NCBI RefSeq assembly: GCF_030386795.1
Contig: NZ_JANUQM010000020.1
Location: 62,001 to 126,000 of the forward strand
DNA length: 64,000 bases
Reading direction: 5' to 3'
From: Streptomyces sp. S.PNR 29
GTDB taxonomy: Bacteria; Actinomycetota; Actinomycetes; Streptomycetales; Streptomycetaceae
This document shows, piece by piece, positions 8,990 through 18,637 of this stretch. The notes under the pieces were generated by a model. It had not been told where the DNA came from. It saw only the letters and a program-made list of their open reading frames with translations, and did no database searches. How positions within the stretch are numbered: the first letter of the stretch is position 1; each line of letters opens with the position of its first letter. The position numbers were made by a program, and so were the translations under genes.

Positions 8990-8995
8990 CGACCC

Positions 8996-9883
8996 ATGAG
9001 CACCCTCTCCACCCTCCCAACCGCACACCCGGGCATGGACCGCACCCTCAGGCGTCGCCGCATCCGGCAGACCTGGGGCCAACCCTGGCTGTATCTGCCG
9101 CTCGCCGGCGCCCTGCTGCTGATGATCGCGCCGTTCCTGTGGATGCTCTCCGGCTCCTTCAAGCCCGAGGCCGACATCCGGCGAGTCCCGCCCGTTCTGA
9201 TCCCCACGGCACCCACGACCGCCAACTACGGTGAGCTGTTCAGCACGCTCGACTTCACGAGCATGTTCGCCAACTCCGTGATCGTGGCACTGGCCGTCAC
9301 CGCGGGCAACCTCATCTTCTGCTCGATGCTCGGATACGCCCTGGCCAAGCTGGAGTTCCGCGGACAGCGCGCCGTCTTCCTGCTGGTCATGGGGACGCTC
9401 ATGATCCCCGGCCTGGTCACCTTCGTACCGCTGTACGTGCTCGTGTCCAACATGCAGCTGACCGGCTCCCTGCTCGGGCTGATCCTGCCGTTCCTGGCCG
9501 GCCCCTTCGGGGTGTTCCTGATGCGGCAGTTCATCTCCACCCTGCCCGACGAACTCATCGACGCCGCCCGCGTCGACGGCTGCCGCGAACTGGCCATCTT
9601 CGCGAGGATCATCCTGCCGCTGACCAAGCCGGCCCTCGCCACCCTCGGGATCATCACCTTCCTCGGCTCCTGGAACAACTTCCTGTGGCCCCTGGTCGTG
9701 GCCCAGAACGAGAGCCAGTACACCCTCCCCGTCGGGCTCGCCCTGGCCAGCAGCGGACAGTCCTTCACCCGCTTCGGCATCCTGCTCGCCGGCGCCGTGG
9801 TCGTCCTGCTGCCGGTGATGATCGTCTTCCTCCTCTTCCAGCGCCAGTTCGTCGCCGGCATCGCCACCACCGGCCTGAAGTGA
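8996..9883 (+). CDS. Sugar ABC transporter permease 2 (MalG/MsmG type)
   Basis: A 295-residue carbohydrate ABC permease with six predicted membrane spans. The EAA-type loop reads LIDAARVDGCRELAIFARII; the common E is replaced by D, as is often seen. A conserved WNNFLWPLVV motif is near residue 224. It pairs with the permease just upstream. A short GC-rich spacer (9884-10029) with a weak 6-bp stem (CTGCCC/GGGCAG) separates it from the GH3 gene, so the glycosidase may be in the same transcript. Confidence 0.92.
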   Translation: MSTLSTLPTAHPGMDRTLRRRRIRQTWGQPWLYLPLAGALLLMIAPFLWMLSGSFKPEADIRRVPPVLIPTAPTTANYGELFSTLDFTSMFANSVIVALAVTAGNLIFCSMLGYALAKLEFRGQRAVFLLVMGTLMIPGLVTFVPLYVLVSNMQLTGSLLGLILPFLAGPFGVFLMRQFISTLPDELIDAARVDGCRELAIFARIILPLTKPALATLGIITFLGSWNNFLWPLVVAQNESQYTLPVGLALASSGQSFTRFGILLAGAVVVLLPVMIVFLLFQRQFVAGIATTGLK

Positions 9884-10029
9884 CAGGCCGGCCCTTACCT
9901 CACTGCCCTGCGCGGCGGGCAGCCGGTGCGCGCGCCCCGCCATGGCAGGCGGCAGCGCCCTTGCGACGAAGCGCTCGCCATCGCCGATCAACTCTCTGAC
10001 TCCGTACGACTCATCACTTGGAGACCAAA

Positions 10030-12327
10030 GTGGGACAGCCGGTCCGCTCCGCGGCGTACCTGGATCCGGAAGCTTCCGTGGAAGCGAGGATCGAGGACTT
10101 GCTGTCACGGATGACCCTGCCGGAGAAGGTCGGGCAGTTGCTGATGCTCGACGCACAACACGGGGACCTGGCGGACATCGTGTCGGCCAAGCTGGCCGGA
10201 TCGGTCCTGCATGTGTCTCCCGACCTGATGCCGCGGGCCATGGAACTGGCCCGGCAGACACGCCTCGGCATTCCGCTGCTGACCGCCGACGACGGCATCC
10301 ACGGCCACTCGTTCTGGCCCGGCGCGACCATCTTCCCGACCCAGCTGGCCATGGCCTGCACATGGGACCCCGGTCTGCTCCACCGGGTGGCCCGTGCGGC
10401 CGCGACCGAAATCGCGGCGACCGGAATCCACGGGACGTTCTCCCCGGTGCTGTGCATCACCCGGGACCTGCGCTGGGGCCGGATCAACGAGACGTTCGGC
10501 GAGGACCCGTTCCTGATCGGTGAACTCGGAGCGGCGATGGTGCGCGGCTACCAGGGTGAGGGCCTCGGCGACCCGACAGCCGTGCTGGCGTACGCCAAGC
10601 ACTTCGCGGGCTACTCCGAGACCCTGGGCGGGCGCGACGCGAGCGAAGCCGAGCTCAGCCCACGCAAGCTCCGCTCGTGGTTCCTGCCCCCCTTCGAGCA
10701 GGCCGTTCGTGCCGGCTGCCGCGGCATCATGCTCGGCTACCAGTCGATCGACGGCGTGCCCATCACCGCCAATGAGTGGCTGATCAACGACGTGCTCAAG
10801 GGCGAGTGGGGCTTCACCGGGACGCTGGTGACCGACTGGGACAACGTCGGCCGGATGGTCTACGACCAGCGGACCTGCGCCGACTACGCCGAGGCGGCGG
10901 CGGTCGCCGTCAACGCCGGGAACGACCTCATCATGGCCACCCCGGCGTTCTTCGAGGGCGCTCAGGAAGCGGTCGCCCGCGGCCTGATCGAGGAAAAGCA
11001 GATCGACGACGCCGTACGGCGGGTTCTGCGGCTGAAGTTCGAACTCGGGCTCTTCGAGGACCCCCGTACGCCCGACCCGGAGCGGCAGGCGCAGGTGATC
11101 GGCTGCCGCCAACACGCCGACCTCAACCTTGAGACCGCCCGTCGTTCCCTGGTGCTGCTGCGCAACGACGGCACCTTGCCCCTCGAAGGAGGGCTGACCG
11201 CGGACGGAACCGGCCGCGCCGCGAGCCAGGGCACCCCGCGGACGATCGCGGTCATCGGCCCCAACGCCGACAGCACGGAAGCGATGCTCGGCGACTGGGC
11301 GGGGGCTTCCGGCCAGGTCCCGTGGATGCCGGAAGGACATCCACGGGAGTCGGTGGAGACGGTGCTCGACGGCCTCCGCGCCGTCGCACCCGCCGACTGG
11401 ACCATCACGTACGCCCGCGGAGCCGACATCGCAAGCCCCGACCAGGACACCGGGTGGTCCACCGGGCCCGACGGCCAACCGCAGCCCAACGTCTTCACCC
11501 CTGCCCCGGTCGACCAGGCACAGCTTCGGGAGGCCACTGCCGCCGCGGAGGCCGCCGACTACGCCGTCGTGGTCGTGGGGGACACCATCGCCCTCACCGG
11601 CGAGGTGCGCTCCACAGCCACACTCGACCTCCAAGGAGGCCAGATCGCACTGCTGGACGCGGTCGCCGCCACCGGCACACCCATGATCGTCGTCCTCGCC
11701 CAGTCCAAACCGAGCACCCTCCCGGACTCGGCACTGAACGCGGCAGCACTCATCGAGGCCTTCAACCCGGGCATGCGCGGGGGCCGCGCCGTCGCCGAAC
11801 TCCTCCTCGGACTCATCGAACCCAGCGGCCGGCTCCCGGTCTCCTTCGCACGCCACGTCGGACAGCAACCGGTCTTCTACAACCAGGTGCGAGGCCAGCA
11901 CGGCAATCGCTACGCGGATCTCACCCAGGACCCCCTGTTCGCGTTCGGCGAGGGCCTTACCTACACCACTATCACCTACTCCGACCTTGCGGTGCACGAG
12001 GACGACGTCTCCGCCGACGGAACCGTCCACGCGACGGTACGACTCACCAACAGCGGCAGCCGACCGGCCCTGGAGACGGTCCAGGCGTACATCAGCGACC
12101 TGACCACCAGCGTCACCTGGGCCGAGCAGGAGCTGAAGGGTTTCACCCAGGTCGAGATCGCTCCCGGTGAAAGCCTGGACGTCCGCATCGGCATCCCTGC
12201 CGCACAGTGCTCACTCGTCACGGCCGACAACCGCCGCGTGGTCGAACCAGGTGAGTTCGCACTCCGCGTCGGGCCCAGCTCACGGCGGGAGCAGCAGCTG
12301 AGCGCACGTTTCCGCATCCGAAGCTGA
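10030..12327 (+). CDS. GH3 family beta-glycosidase
   Basis: A 765-residue family 3 glycoside hydrolase without a signal peptide, so probably cytoplasmic. GTG 10030 is chosen over TTG 10018 because GGAG (10020-10023) sits 6 bases before it. The (alpha/beta)8 domain carries KHF (190-192) and nucleophile D269 in LVTDWDNV. The second domain follows at about 360-600, and a fibronectin III-like domain closes the protein (FAFGEGLTYTTITYSDL onward). GH3 enzymes remove terminal beta-linked glucose or xylose. In this locus it fits finishing of beta-glucan fragments imported by the adjacent transporter; exact specificity is open. Confidence 0.92.
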   Translation: MGQPVRSAAYLDPEASVEARIEDLLSRMTLPEKVGQLLMLDAQHGDLADIVSAKLAGSVLHVSPDLMPRAMELARQTRLGIPLLTADDGIHGHSFWPGATIFPTQLAMACTWDPGLLHRVARAAATEIAATGIHGTFSPVLCITRDLRWGRINETFGEDPFLIGELGAAMVRGYQGEGLGDPTAVLAYAKHFAGYSETLGGRDASEAELSPRKLRSWFLPPFEQAVRAGCRGIMLGYQSIDGVPITANEWLINDVLKGEWGFTGTLVTDWDNVGRMVYDQRTCADYAEAAAVAVNAGNDLIMATPAFFEGAQEAVARGLIEEKQIDDAVRRVLRLKFELGLFEDPRTPDPERQAQVIGCRQHADLNLETARRSLVLLRNDGTLPLEGGLTADGTGRAASQGTPRTIAVIGPNADSTEAMLGDWAGASGQVPWMPEGHPRESVETVLDGLRAVAPADWTITYARGADIASPDQDTGWSTGPDGQPQPNVFTPAPVDQAQLREATAAAEAADYAVVVVGDTIALTGEVRSTATLDLQGGQIALLDAVAATGTPMIVVLAQSKPSTLPDSALNAAALIEAFNPGMRGGRAVAELLLGLIEPSGRLPVSFARHVGQQPVFYNQVRGQHGNRYADLTQDPLFAFGEGLTYTTITYSDLAVHEDDVSADGTVHATVRLTNSGSRPALETVQAYISDLTTSVTWAEQELKGFTQVEIAPGESLDVRIGIPAAQCSLVTADNRRVVEPGEFALRVGPSSRREQQLSARFRIRS

Positions 12328-12444
12328 CCGCATCCGGACCACAAGGCCGTATGCGGGCTTGAAGACCCCGCCCCGCCGGCCTGCCGCCCCGCCAAACCGA
12401 GGGCCGGCGGGACGGGACCCACAGACATACCGAAAGGCACGCGT

Positions 12445-13917
12445 GTGTCCACCGCACCCCGCGATCCGCACCGCCCCGTGGCGCACCTGCGCCCGTCCCG
12501 CAACTGGATCAATGACCCCAACGGGCTGGTCTTCCACGACGGCCACTACCACGTGTGCTACCAGTACAACCCGTACGGGGCGACCCACGCGAACCTCAAC
12601 TGGGGCCACTTCCGCAGCCCCGACCTGCTGACCTGGGAGCCGCTGCCGATCGCCCTGTCCCCGACCCCGGGTGGCGTGGACGCCGACGGCTGCTTCTCCG
12701 GCAACGCCGTCTCCGACGGCGAACGGCTGGTCGCCTTCTACTCCGCGCACCGCGAGGACCGCTCGTTCCAGCACCAGCCGGTCACCTGCGCCTTCTCCGA
12801 GGACGGCGGCCGGACCTTCAGCCCGCGCGGGGAACTGCTCATCCGGGAGCTGCCCGAGGGCTGCACCATGTACCGCGACCCGTATGTCTGGCAGGACGGC
12901 GACGGCTGGCGGATGCTGGTCGGCGCCGCCCTCGCGGACGGCCGCGCCGCCGCACTGCTCTACGACTCGCCCGACCTGGAGAACTGGACCTACCGGGAGC
13001 CTTTCGCGGCCCGTCGCCCGGAGTCCGTCGGCGACACCGAGCTGCTCTCCGGCGAGGGCTGGGAGTGCCCCCAGTACCTTCCGGCGGCCGACGGGCGCGG
13101 CGCCCTCATTTTCGGTGCATGGACGGAACCCACCGGCCCGCTGAGCGTCGCAGCTCTGATCGGCGAGGAGCACGACGGCCACTTCAAAGCCGGCCCGGTG
13201 GTGCCCGCCGACCACGGCCCTGACTGCTACGCGCCGGCTCTGCTGCGCGCACCGGGGAACCGGTGGCTGTTGTGGGGCTGGTCATGGGAGGCTCGCGACG
13301 AAGCCTGGGCGGTCGCGGACGGTTGGGCAGGCGTCCTCACCCTGCCTCGCGAGATCCATGTCGACGACGACGGCATACTGCGCCAGCAGCCCGCCACCGA
13401 ACTGCTCGCCCTGCGCGGCAGGCACGCCATCCACGCCGCAGGCGCGGCGCACGGCCAGCAACCGATGCACCTCGGCAGCGTGGGCCACGCCTTCGACCTG
13501 CCGGCACGTCTGGAGCCGACCGGAGACGCCGGGCTGCGGTTGCTCACCACCCCGGACGGCTCCGAGTACCTCGACATCCGTCTCGACGTCGAGGCGGGCG
13601 AACTGGTCGTCGACCGCGACCATGCCTCACTGGACAGCCGGGCCCGCGGCGGCGCCTACCACATGCCCTGCCCAACCGGCCGGCCCATCGACCTGCGCGT
13701 GGTCGTCGACCATTCCATCGCCGAAATCTTCCTGATCACCACCGGCCAGGTTCTCACCCTGCGCTTCTACCCCACAGGGCAGAGCCCGTGGCGACTGCAG
13801 GCCCGCACCGCACCGGGGACGCGCCTCGGCTTCGCGGTGGATGCCTGGGAACTGCACCCGCTCGTGATCAAGGAGCCGAGCACCGGCGCCGCAGAGTCGG
13901 CGCCGGCGTCGCCGTAG
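12445..13917 (+). CDS. Intracellular GH32 beta-fructosidase / sucrose-6-phosphate hydrolase type
   Basis: A 490-residue GH32 enzyme with no signal peptide. Catalytic motifs: NWINDPNG with nucleophile D24, MYRDP (R144, D145) and GWECPQ with acid/base E207. The length is that of a bare propeller plus beta-sandwich, unlike the 853-residue secreted GH32 at the other end of the locus. GTG 12445 follows AAAGG. It likely hydrolyses sucrose or short fructo-oligosaccharides brought in by the ABC importer. No PTS gene is nearby, so a phosphorylated substrate is less likely than free sugar. Confidence 0.9.
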   Translation: MSTAPRDPHRPVAHLRPSRNWINDPNGLVFHDGHYHVCYQYNPYGATHANLNWGHFRSPDLLTWEPLPIALSPTPGGVDADGCFSGNAVSDGERLVAFYSAHREDRSFQHQPVTCAFSEDGGRTFSPRGELLIRELPEGCTMYRDPYVWQDGDGWRMLVGAALADGRAAALLYDSPDLENWTYREPFAARRPESVGDTELLSGEGWECPQYLPAADGRGALIFGAWTEPTGPLSVAALIGEEHDGHFKAGPVVPADHGPDCYAPALLRAPGNRWLLWGWSWEARDEAWAVADGWAGVLTLPREIHVDDDGILRQQPATELLALRGRHAIHAAGAAHGQQPMHLGSVGHAFDLPARLEPTGDAGLRLLTTPDGSEYLDIRLDVEAGELVVDRDHASLDSRARGGAYHMPCPTGRPIDLRVVVDHSIAEIFLITTGQVLTLRFYPTGQSPWRLQARTAPGTRLGFAVDAWELHPLVIKEPSTGAAESAPASP

Positions 13918-14009
13918 AACCGGCCCCAACCGGTCGATCCCCCACCTCGGCAATGTGTCCCACCCTCTCTCCCAAGTACTGAACAAGCAGGTCCGAAGGA
14001 GGATCTTCC

Positions 14010-16946
14010 ATGAGCTCGTACGGTCTCGGACGACGCCAGTTCCTGGCCACCGCCGTCGGTGTCGCCGCCGCGTGGACCCAGGTTTCAGGGAACGCCGTCG
14101 CCGCCCCCCAGTTGAAGCAAGCCTCACGTGACAATTCCGTCCGTGTGTGGCTGACGGACGTATCGGCCGACAAGTGGGTCGCCGGCCAGGACGATGTGCT
14201 GTTCAAGGCGAGGAGAACGGCCAACCCGCTGACGATCAAGATCGACGACACCGTCAAGTACCAGAAGGTTCAGGGCTTCGGCGCGGCCATGACCGACTCA
14301 TCCGCTTGGCTCATCGACAAGCTGTCCGCTGCTGAGCGGACCAAGCTGATGACGAAGCTGTTCGATCCCTCGAAGGGAATCGGCCTCAGCCTGCTCCGCT
14401 CGCCGATGGGCGCGACGGACTTCAACGCGTCCGGAAACTACTCCTACAACGACATGCCGAAGGGTCAAACGGACCCGACGCTGTCCAACTTCTCCGTCCA
14501 GCATGACGTGCCGTACATCGTTCCCGCCTTGCGGCAGGCCCTCTCGCTCAACCCCTCCCTCAAGATCATGGCCAACCCGTGGAGCCCACCAGGCTGGATG
14601 AAGACCTCCGACTCCATGATTGGAGGCACCCTCAAGAGCGAGTACACCTCCACACTCGCCAACTACTTCGTCAAGTTCATCCAAGCCTACGGCGAAGCCG
14701 GCGTGCCCATCTCCTACATTTCCCCGCAGAACGAACCCATGGGTACTCCCACCTGGCCGGGAATGTTCCTGTCCGCGTACCAGGAAGCCGACCTGATTCA
14801 GGAGATCGGCAAGGCGTTCGAAGCCAACGGAATCTCCACGAAGATCCTGGCCTGGGACCACAACTGGGACGTGCCCTCGTACCCGGAGACGGTCTTCAGC
14901 GACCCCGCAGCATCCAAGTACACCGCGGGAACCGGCTGGCACATCTACAGCGGCAACCCGAACTACCAGACGCTGGTCCACAACGACTATCCGAGCAAGG
15001 AAACCTTCATCACGGAAGCCACCGGGGGCGTCTGGCAGGACAGCAATCAGACGGCGTTCAGCGAAGCCCTGGGTACGTGGATCATCAACGGCACGCGCAA
15101 CTGGGCGAACGGGGTGATGCTGTGGAACATCGCACTCGACCCCGACAGGGGCCCGCTCAACAGCGACACCGCCGGCATACCCATGCTGCGGGGTCTGCTC
15201 ACGATCGACCCGGCCGACGGGCGGGTGACCTACAACGTGGACTACCACGCCCTCGCTCACGCCAGTAGGTTCGTCAAGCCCGGAGCACGCCGGATCTACT
15301 CGAACACCTTCGGGGAAGGCGGCATAGAGAACGTCGCGTTCCAGAACCCGGACGGATCGAAGGTCCTGATCGCGCACAACTCGGGAAGCGCGGCGAAAAC
15401 CTTCAGCGTCGCCGACGGGACACACTCGTTCGACTACACGCTGAACGCCGGCGACGCCGTCACCTTCATGTACTCCGGGCCTGCGCAGAGCGGCCGTACC
15501 CCCGCAGCGACCAAGGCTGCGGATCCGACACACGACTTCACGTTCACGTCGGCATCCGGTCCGGTCACCGTCACGTACGACCCGGCACTGCTGCCCTACC
15601 AGAACTCCATCCGCACCGGAAACAAGCTGATCACGTACTCCTTGCCGATCGGAGCTTCCGTCCAGACGACAGGAAGGGCGCTGAACCGCAGCAAGTGGAC
15701 CGCCACGGCTTCCGCGCAGCCGGACTGGGGTGTGGCCGCGAACGCGATCGACGGCGACATCAACACCAAATGGAGCCTCGGGCACGGGACGACGAGCGGC
15801 GACTGGTTCCAGATCGACCTGGGGACCCCCACGAGTTTCAATAAGATCGTCCTCGACACCGGCGTGAACAATTCGTTCGACTACGTCACGAAGTATCAGA
15901 TCTACGCGTCGAACGACGGCGTCGATTGGGGCAGCGCGATTGCGAGCGGCAGCGGGGGAATCGGAAAAATAGCCGTCACGCTGCCGACCCTTACGGCACA
16001 GTACATTCGCATCGTCAGTACCGCGGCATCCGGTTTCTGGTGGGCCATCAGCGACATCGAAGTGTATGGGTCCTCGCGCGGAACCGGCTCGATCACAGCT
16101 CCGACAGCGGTATCGAACGGCCTCCAGATGAAGACCTGGACCAGCAAGGAGGGGGAGCAGGTCACCGTAGTCTTCAACGGGACCAGCGACAGCAAGAGTT
16201 TCAAGATGTCGACCGACGGCTCGTACACCTATACGCTGCCGGGCGGCACCTCGGCGATGTTCACGACCAAGAAGCTGTCGAGCTTCCCGTCGCCGACCTT
16301 CAGCGATCTGAAGCCGGAACGAGGCATCCCGCGCTCCAAGTTCACGATTCGGGGTTCTGGTTTCGGCGATGCACAAGGGCTGGGTACGGTGTATGTCGGA
16401 TCGAGCTATGCCGAAATAGACACCTGGTCGGACACCAGCATCAGCGCCTACGTTCCGAAGGGGCTGCCGGCGGGGAAGGTCACGGTTTCCGTGAAGGGAG
16501 CCAGCGGAGCAGACGCAGGTGGATCCTCGTTCGACGTCATAGATCTCGGACCTGCCTTGCCGCGGACGGGGTGGACCGCAAAGGCTTCGGACGCGGGCCA
16601 GTGGGATGCGCCCGGAAACATGCTCGACGGCAACGCCGACACCCGGTACAGCTCCGGGACAGGGCAGTACGACGGCCTCTGGATCCAAGTGGACATGAGG
16701 CAAACGCAGACCTTCAACAAGATCGTGTTGGATGTCGGTGGCAGTGTCAACGACTATGCGCGCAGCGCAGACGTATACGTATCCACAGACGGAACCGACT
16801 GGACCAAGGTTTCTTCCACGGCGGACGGCCAACGAGTCCACCTGATGTCCTTCCCCACGCAGACAGCTCGCTACATCAAGGTCGTCAACACCGGCGACGT
16901 TGCGCGCAGCTGGTGGTCAGTCGCAGAATTCAACGTCTACAACTGA
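14010..16946 (+). CDS. Secreted GH30 glycosidase with two discoidin modules and an IPT/TIG domain
   Basis: A 978-residue exported protein. A twin-arginine signal (GRRQFLATAVGVAAAW) suggests Tat export. The GH30 domain (about 45-500) has acid/base E242 in ISPQNEPM and nucleophile E336 in FITEATGG. GH30 enzymes of this type include beta-1,6-glucanases and glucosylceramidases. The C-terminal half holds a first discoidin (F5/8C, CBM32-like) module at about 555-690, an IPT/TIG domain at about 765-842 and a second discoidin module at about 850-978. AAGGAGG precedes ATG 14010. It may cut fungal or microbial beta-1,6-glucan, feeding the neighbouring GH3. Confidence 0.9.
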   Translation: MSSYGLGRRQFLATAVGVAAAWTQVSGNAVAAPQLKQASRDNSVRVWLTDVSADKWVAGQDDVLFKARRTANPLTIKIDDTVKYQKVQGFGAAMTDSSAWLIDKLSAAERTKLMTKLFDPSKGIGLSLLRSPMGATDFNASGNYSYNDMPKGQTDPTLSNFSVQHDVPYIVPALRQALSLNPSLKIMANPWSPPGWMKTSDSMIGGTLKSEYTSTLANYFVKFIQAYGEAGVPISYISPQNEPMGTPTWPGMFLSAYQEADLIQEIGKAFEANGISTKILAWDHNWDVPSYPETVFSDPAASKYTAGTGWHIYSGNPNYQTLVHNDYPSKETFITEATGGVWQDSNQTAFSEALGTWIINGTRNWANGVMLWNIALDPDRGPLNSDTAGIPMLRGLLTIDPADGRVTYNVDYHALAHASRFVKPGARRIYSNTFGEGGIENVAFQNPDGSKVLIAHNSGSAAKTFSVADGTHSFDYTLNAGDAVTFMYSGPAQSGRTPAATKAADPTHDFTFTSASGPVTVTYDPALLPYQNSIRTGNKLITYSLPIGASVQTTGRALNRSKWTATASAQPDWGVAANAIDGDINTKWSLGHGTTSGDWFQIDLGTPTSFNKIVLDTGVNNSFDYVTKYQIYASNDGVDWGSAIASGSGGIGKIAVTLPTLTAQYIRIVSTAASGFWWAISDIEVYGSSRGTGSITAPTAVSNGLQMKTWTSKEGEQVTVVFNGTSDSKSFKMSTDGSYTYTLPGGTSAMFTTKKLSSFPSPTFSDLKPERGIPRSKFTIRGSGFGDAQGLGTVYVGSSYAEIDTWSDTSISAYVPKGLPAGKVTVSVKGASGADAGGSSFDVIDLGPALPRTGWTAKASDAGQWDAPGNMLDGNADTRYSSGTGQYDGLWIQVDMRQTQTFNKIVLDVGGSVNDYARSADVYVSTDGTDWTKVSSTADGQRVHLMSFPTQTARYIKVVNTGDVARSWWSVAEFNVYN

Positions 16947-17297
16947 CCTCGGGCTTTCGTCGGGGAGGCGTTGCGGTGTCGCCCGTGGACGCGGGGCTGG
17001 TGTCGGACTGGACTGAGGCGCACCAAGGGTTGGAGCGTCGAGCAGCCCAACATGGGGCTGGGCCAGCCGCAAGGGATCGCACAAGCGCGTGCGCGGGCAC
17101 CGGGATTCTGCTTGTGCCCGGACCACACTCGATGCTGTAACCCGCATCACCTGGATGTCACGAGTACACGCTGGAGAACACGTACCCGGCCCCCCGAGGC
17201 TTCCGGCAGTGCCGGGCCTGTCGTAGCGAGAGGAACAAGAGCCGTTAGGTTGGGACCGGCCATGTGAGATCCCGTGAGAGATGAGAGGGTCTGACGG
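16947..17297. other. Intergenic stretch without recognised gene
   Basis: These 350 bases lie between the GH30 stop and the PcaD-PcaC fusion. Short open frames exist on both strands but none has a recognisable domain, ribosome site or matching codon pattern. The last 100 bases should hold the promoter of the next gene. No strong terminator hairpin was found after GH30. Confidence 0.5.
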
Positions 17298-18599
17298 GTG
17301 AGCGAGACAGCACCGAACACCCTGCAATACCGCTTTGACGGGCCAGAAGAGGCTCCCGTCCTGATCCTGGGTCCCTCCCTGGGCACCACCTGGCACATGT
17401 GGGACCGGCAGGTTCCGGAGCTGATGAAGCAGTGGCGCGTCTTCCGCTTCGACCTTCCGGGACACGGCGGCGCCCCCGCCTACCCCGCGGGCTCCGTCGC
17501 CGACCTCACGGCACGCCTGCTCACCACCCTCGACGGACTCGGCGTGCACCGCTTCGGCTACGCGGGCTGCGCGCTCGGCGGCGCCATCGGCGTCGAGCTC
17601 GCCCTGCGCCACCCCGAGCGCCTCGCCTCGCTCGCGCTGATCGCCGCCTCGCCCCGCTTCGGCACGGCCGACGAGTTCCGGCAAAGAGGCGTGATCGTAC
17701 GGACGAACGGCCTCGACCCCATCGCCCGTACCTCGCCCGACCGCTGGTTCACCAGCGGGTTCGCCGCCGCGCAGCCCGCGATCACCGAGTGGGCCGTGCA
17801 AATGGTGCGCACCACCGACCCCGGCTGCTACATCGCCGCCTGTGAGGCGCTCGCCTCCTTCGACACACGGGCGGAACTCGCCCGCGTCGGCGTCCCGACC
17901 CTCGTCCTCGTCGGCTCCGACGACCAGGTCACCGGCCCCGCCGAGGCCCGCACCCTGGTCGCCGGCATCCCGGACGCACGCCTCGCCGTCGTCCCCGGCG
18001 CTTCCCACCTGGTCCCCGTGGAGCAGCCGGCGGCCGTCACCGACCTCCTGGTCCGGCACTTCTCCACCGCCTGGCAGCCCGCCTTCGACCACTCCACCGG
18101 CCAGACGGCGATTCCGGCCGCCCCCGTGAAGCCGGTCCTGGCCGCCGCGCAGCCGCAGACCGCGCCGCCCAGAGCCGAGATCGCCCCGGCCGCCGTGCCG
18201 CCACAGCCGCCGGGGCGGCCCGACCCGTACGACGCGGGGCTCAAGGTGCGCCGCGAAGTGCTCGGCGACGCGCACGTCGACCGGGTGCTGGAGCAGGCCG
18301 ACGACTTCTCGGGGGACTTCCAGGAGTTCGTCACCCGGTACGCCTGGGGCGAGATCTGGGACCGGCCCGGCCTCGACCGCCGCACCCGCAGCTGCGTCAC
18401 CCTCACCGCCCTGGTCGCCGGCGGCCACCTGGAGGAACTCGCCTTCCACACCCGGGCCGCCCTGCGCAACGGCCTCACCCCGGGCGAGATCAAGGAGGTG
18501 CTGCTGCAGGCGGCCGTCTACTGCGGCGTACCGGCGGCGAACAGCGCGTTCCGGGTGGCCCAGCAGGTGATAAGGGAGGAGACCACGCCCACCGAGTGA
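17298..18599 (+). CDS. pcaL: PcaD-PcaC fusion: 3-oxoadipate enol-lactonase / 4-carboxymuconolactone decarboxylase
   Basis: A 433-residue bifunctional fusion of the protocatechuate branch of the beta-ketoadipate pathway. Residues 1-255 are an alpha/beta-hydrolase (RFDLPGHG; LVGSDDQV acid; GASHLVP histidine). A Pro/Ala linker spans about 260-305. Residues 310-425 are the carboxymuconolactone decarboxylase domain (LVAGGHLEELAFHTRAALRNG; AAVYCGVPAANSAF). The nucleophile elbow reads GCALGG: the expected serine is A92 (codon GCG at 17571-17573), with C91 beside it. The other pca genes are not in the window. GTG 17298 is the start. Confidence 0.88.
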   Translation: MSETAPNTLQYRFDGPEEAPVLILGPSLGTTWHMWDRQVPELMKQWRVFRFDLPGHGGAPAYPAGSVADLTARLLTTLDGLGVHRFGYAGCALGGAIGVELALRHPERLASLALIAASPRFGTADEFRQRGVIVRTNGLDPIARTSPDRWFTSGFAAAQPAITEWAVQMVRTTDPGCYIAACEALASFDTRAELARVGVPTLVLVGSDDQVTGPAEARTLVAGIPDARLAVVPGASHLVPVEQPAAVTDLLVRHFSTAWQPAFDHSTGQTAIPAAPVKPVLAAAQPQTAPPRAEIAPAAVPPQPPGRPDPYDAGLKVRREVLGDAHVDRVLEQADDFSGDFQEFVTRYAWGEIWDRPGLDRRTRSCVTLTALVAGGHLEELAFHTRAALRNGLTPGEIKEVLLQAAVYCGVPAANSAFRVAQQVIREETTPTE

Positions 18600-18637
18600 G
18601 CCACCCGCCCGGCAGGCGTCAGAGGCAGGATGGATCC

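Noticed and set aside
14298..16841. Very long minus-strand frame opposite the GH30 gene
   Set aside because: No recognisable domain; the plus strand has the GH30, discoidin and IPT motifs and a strong ribosome site.
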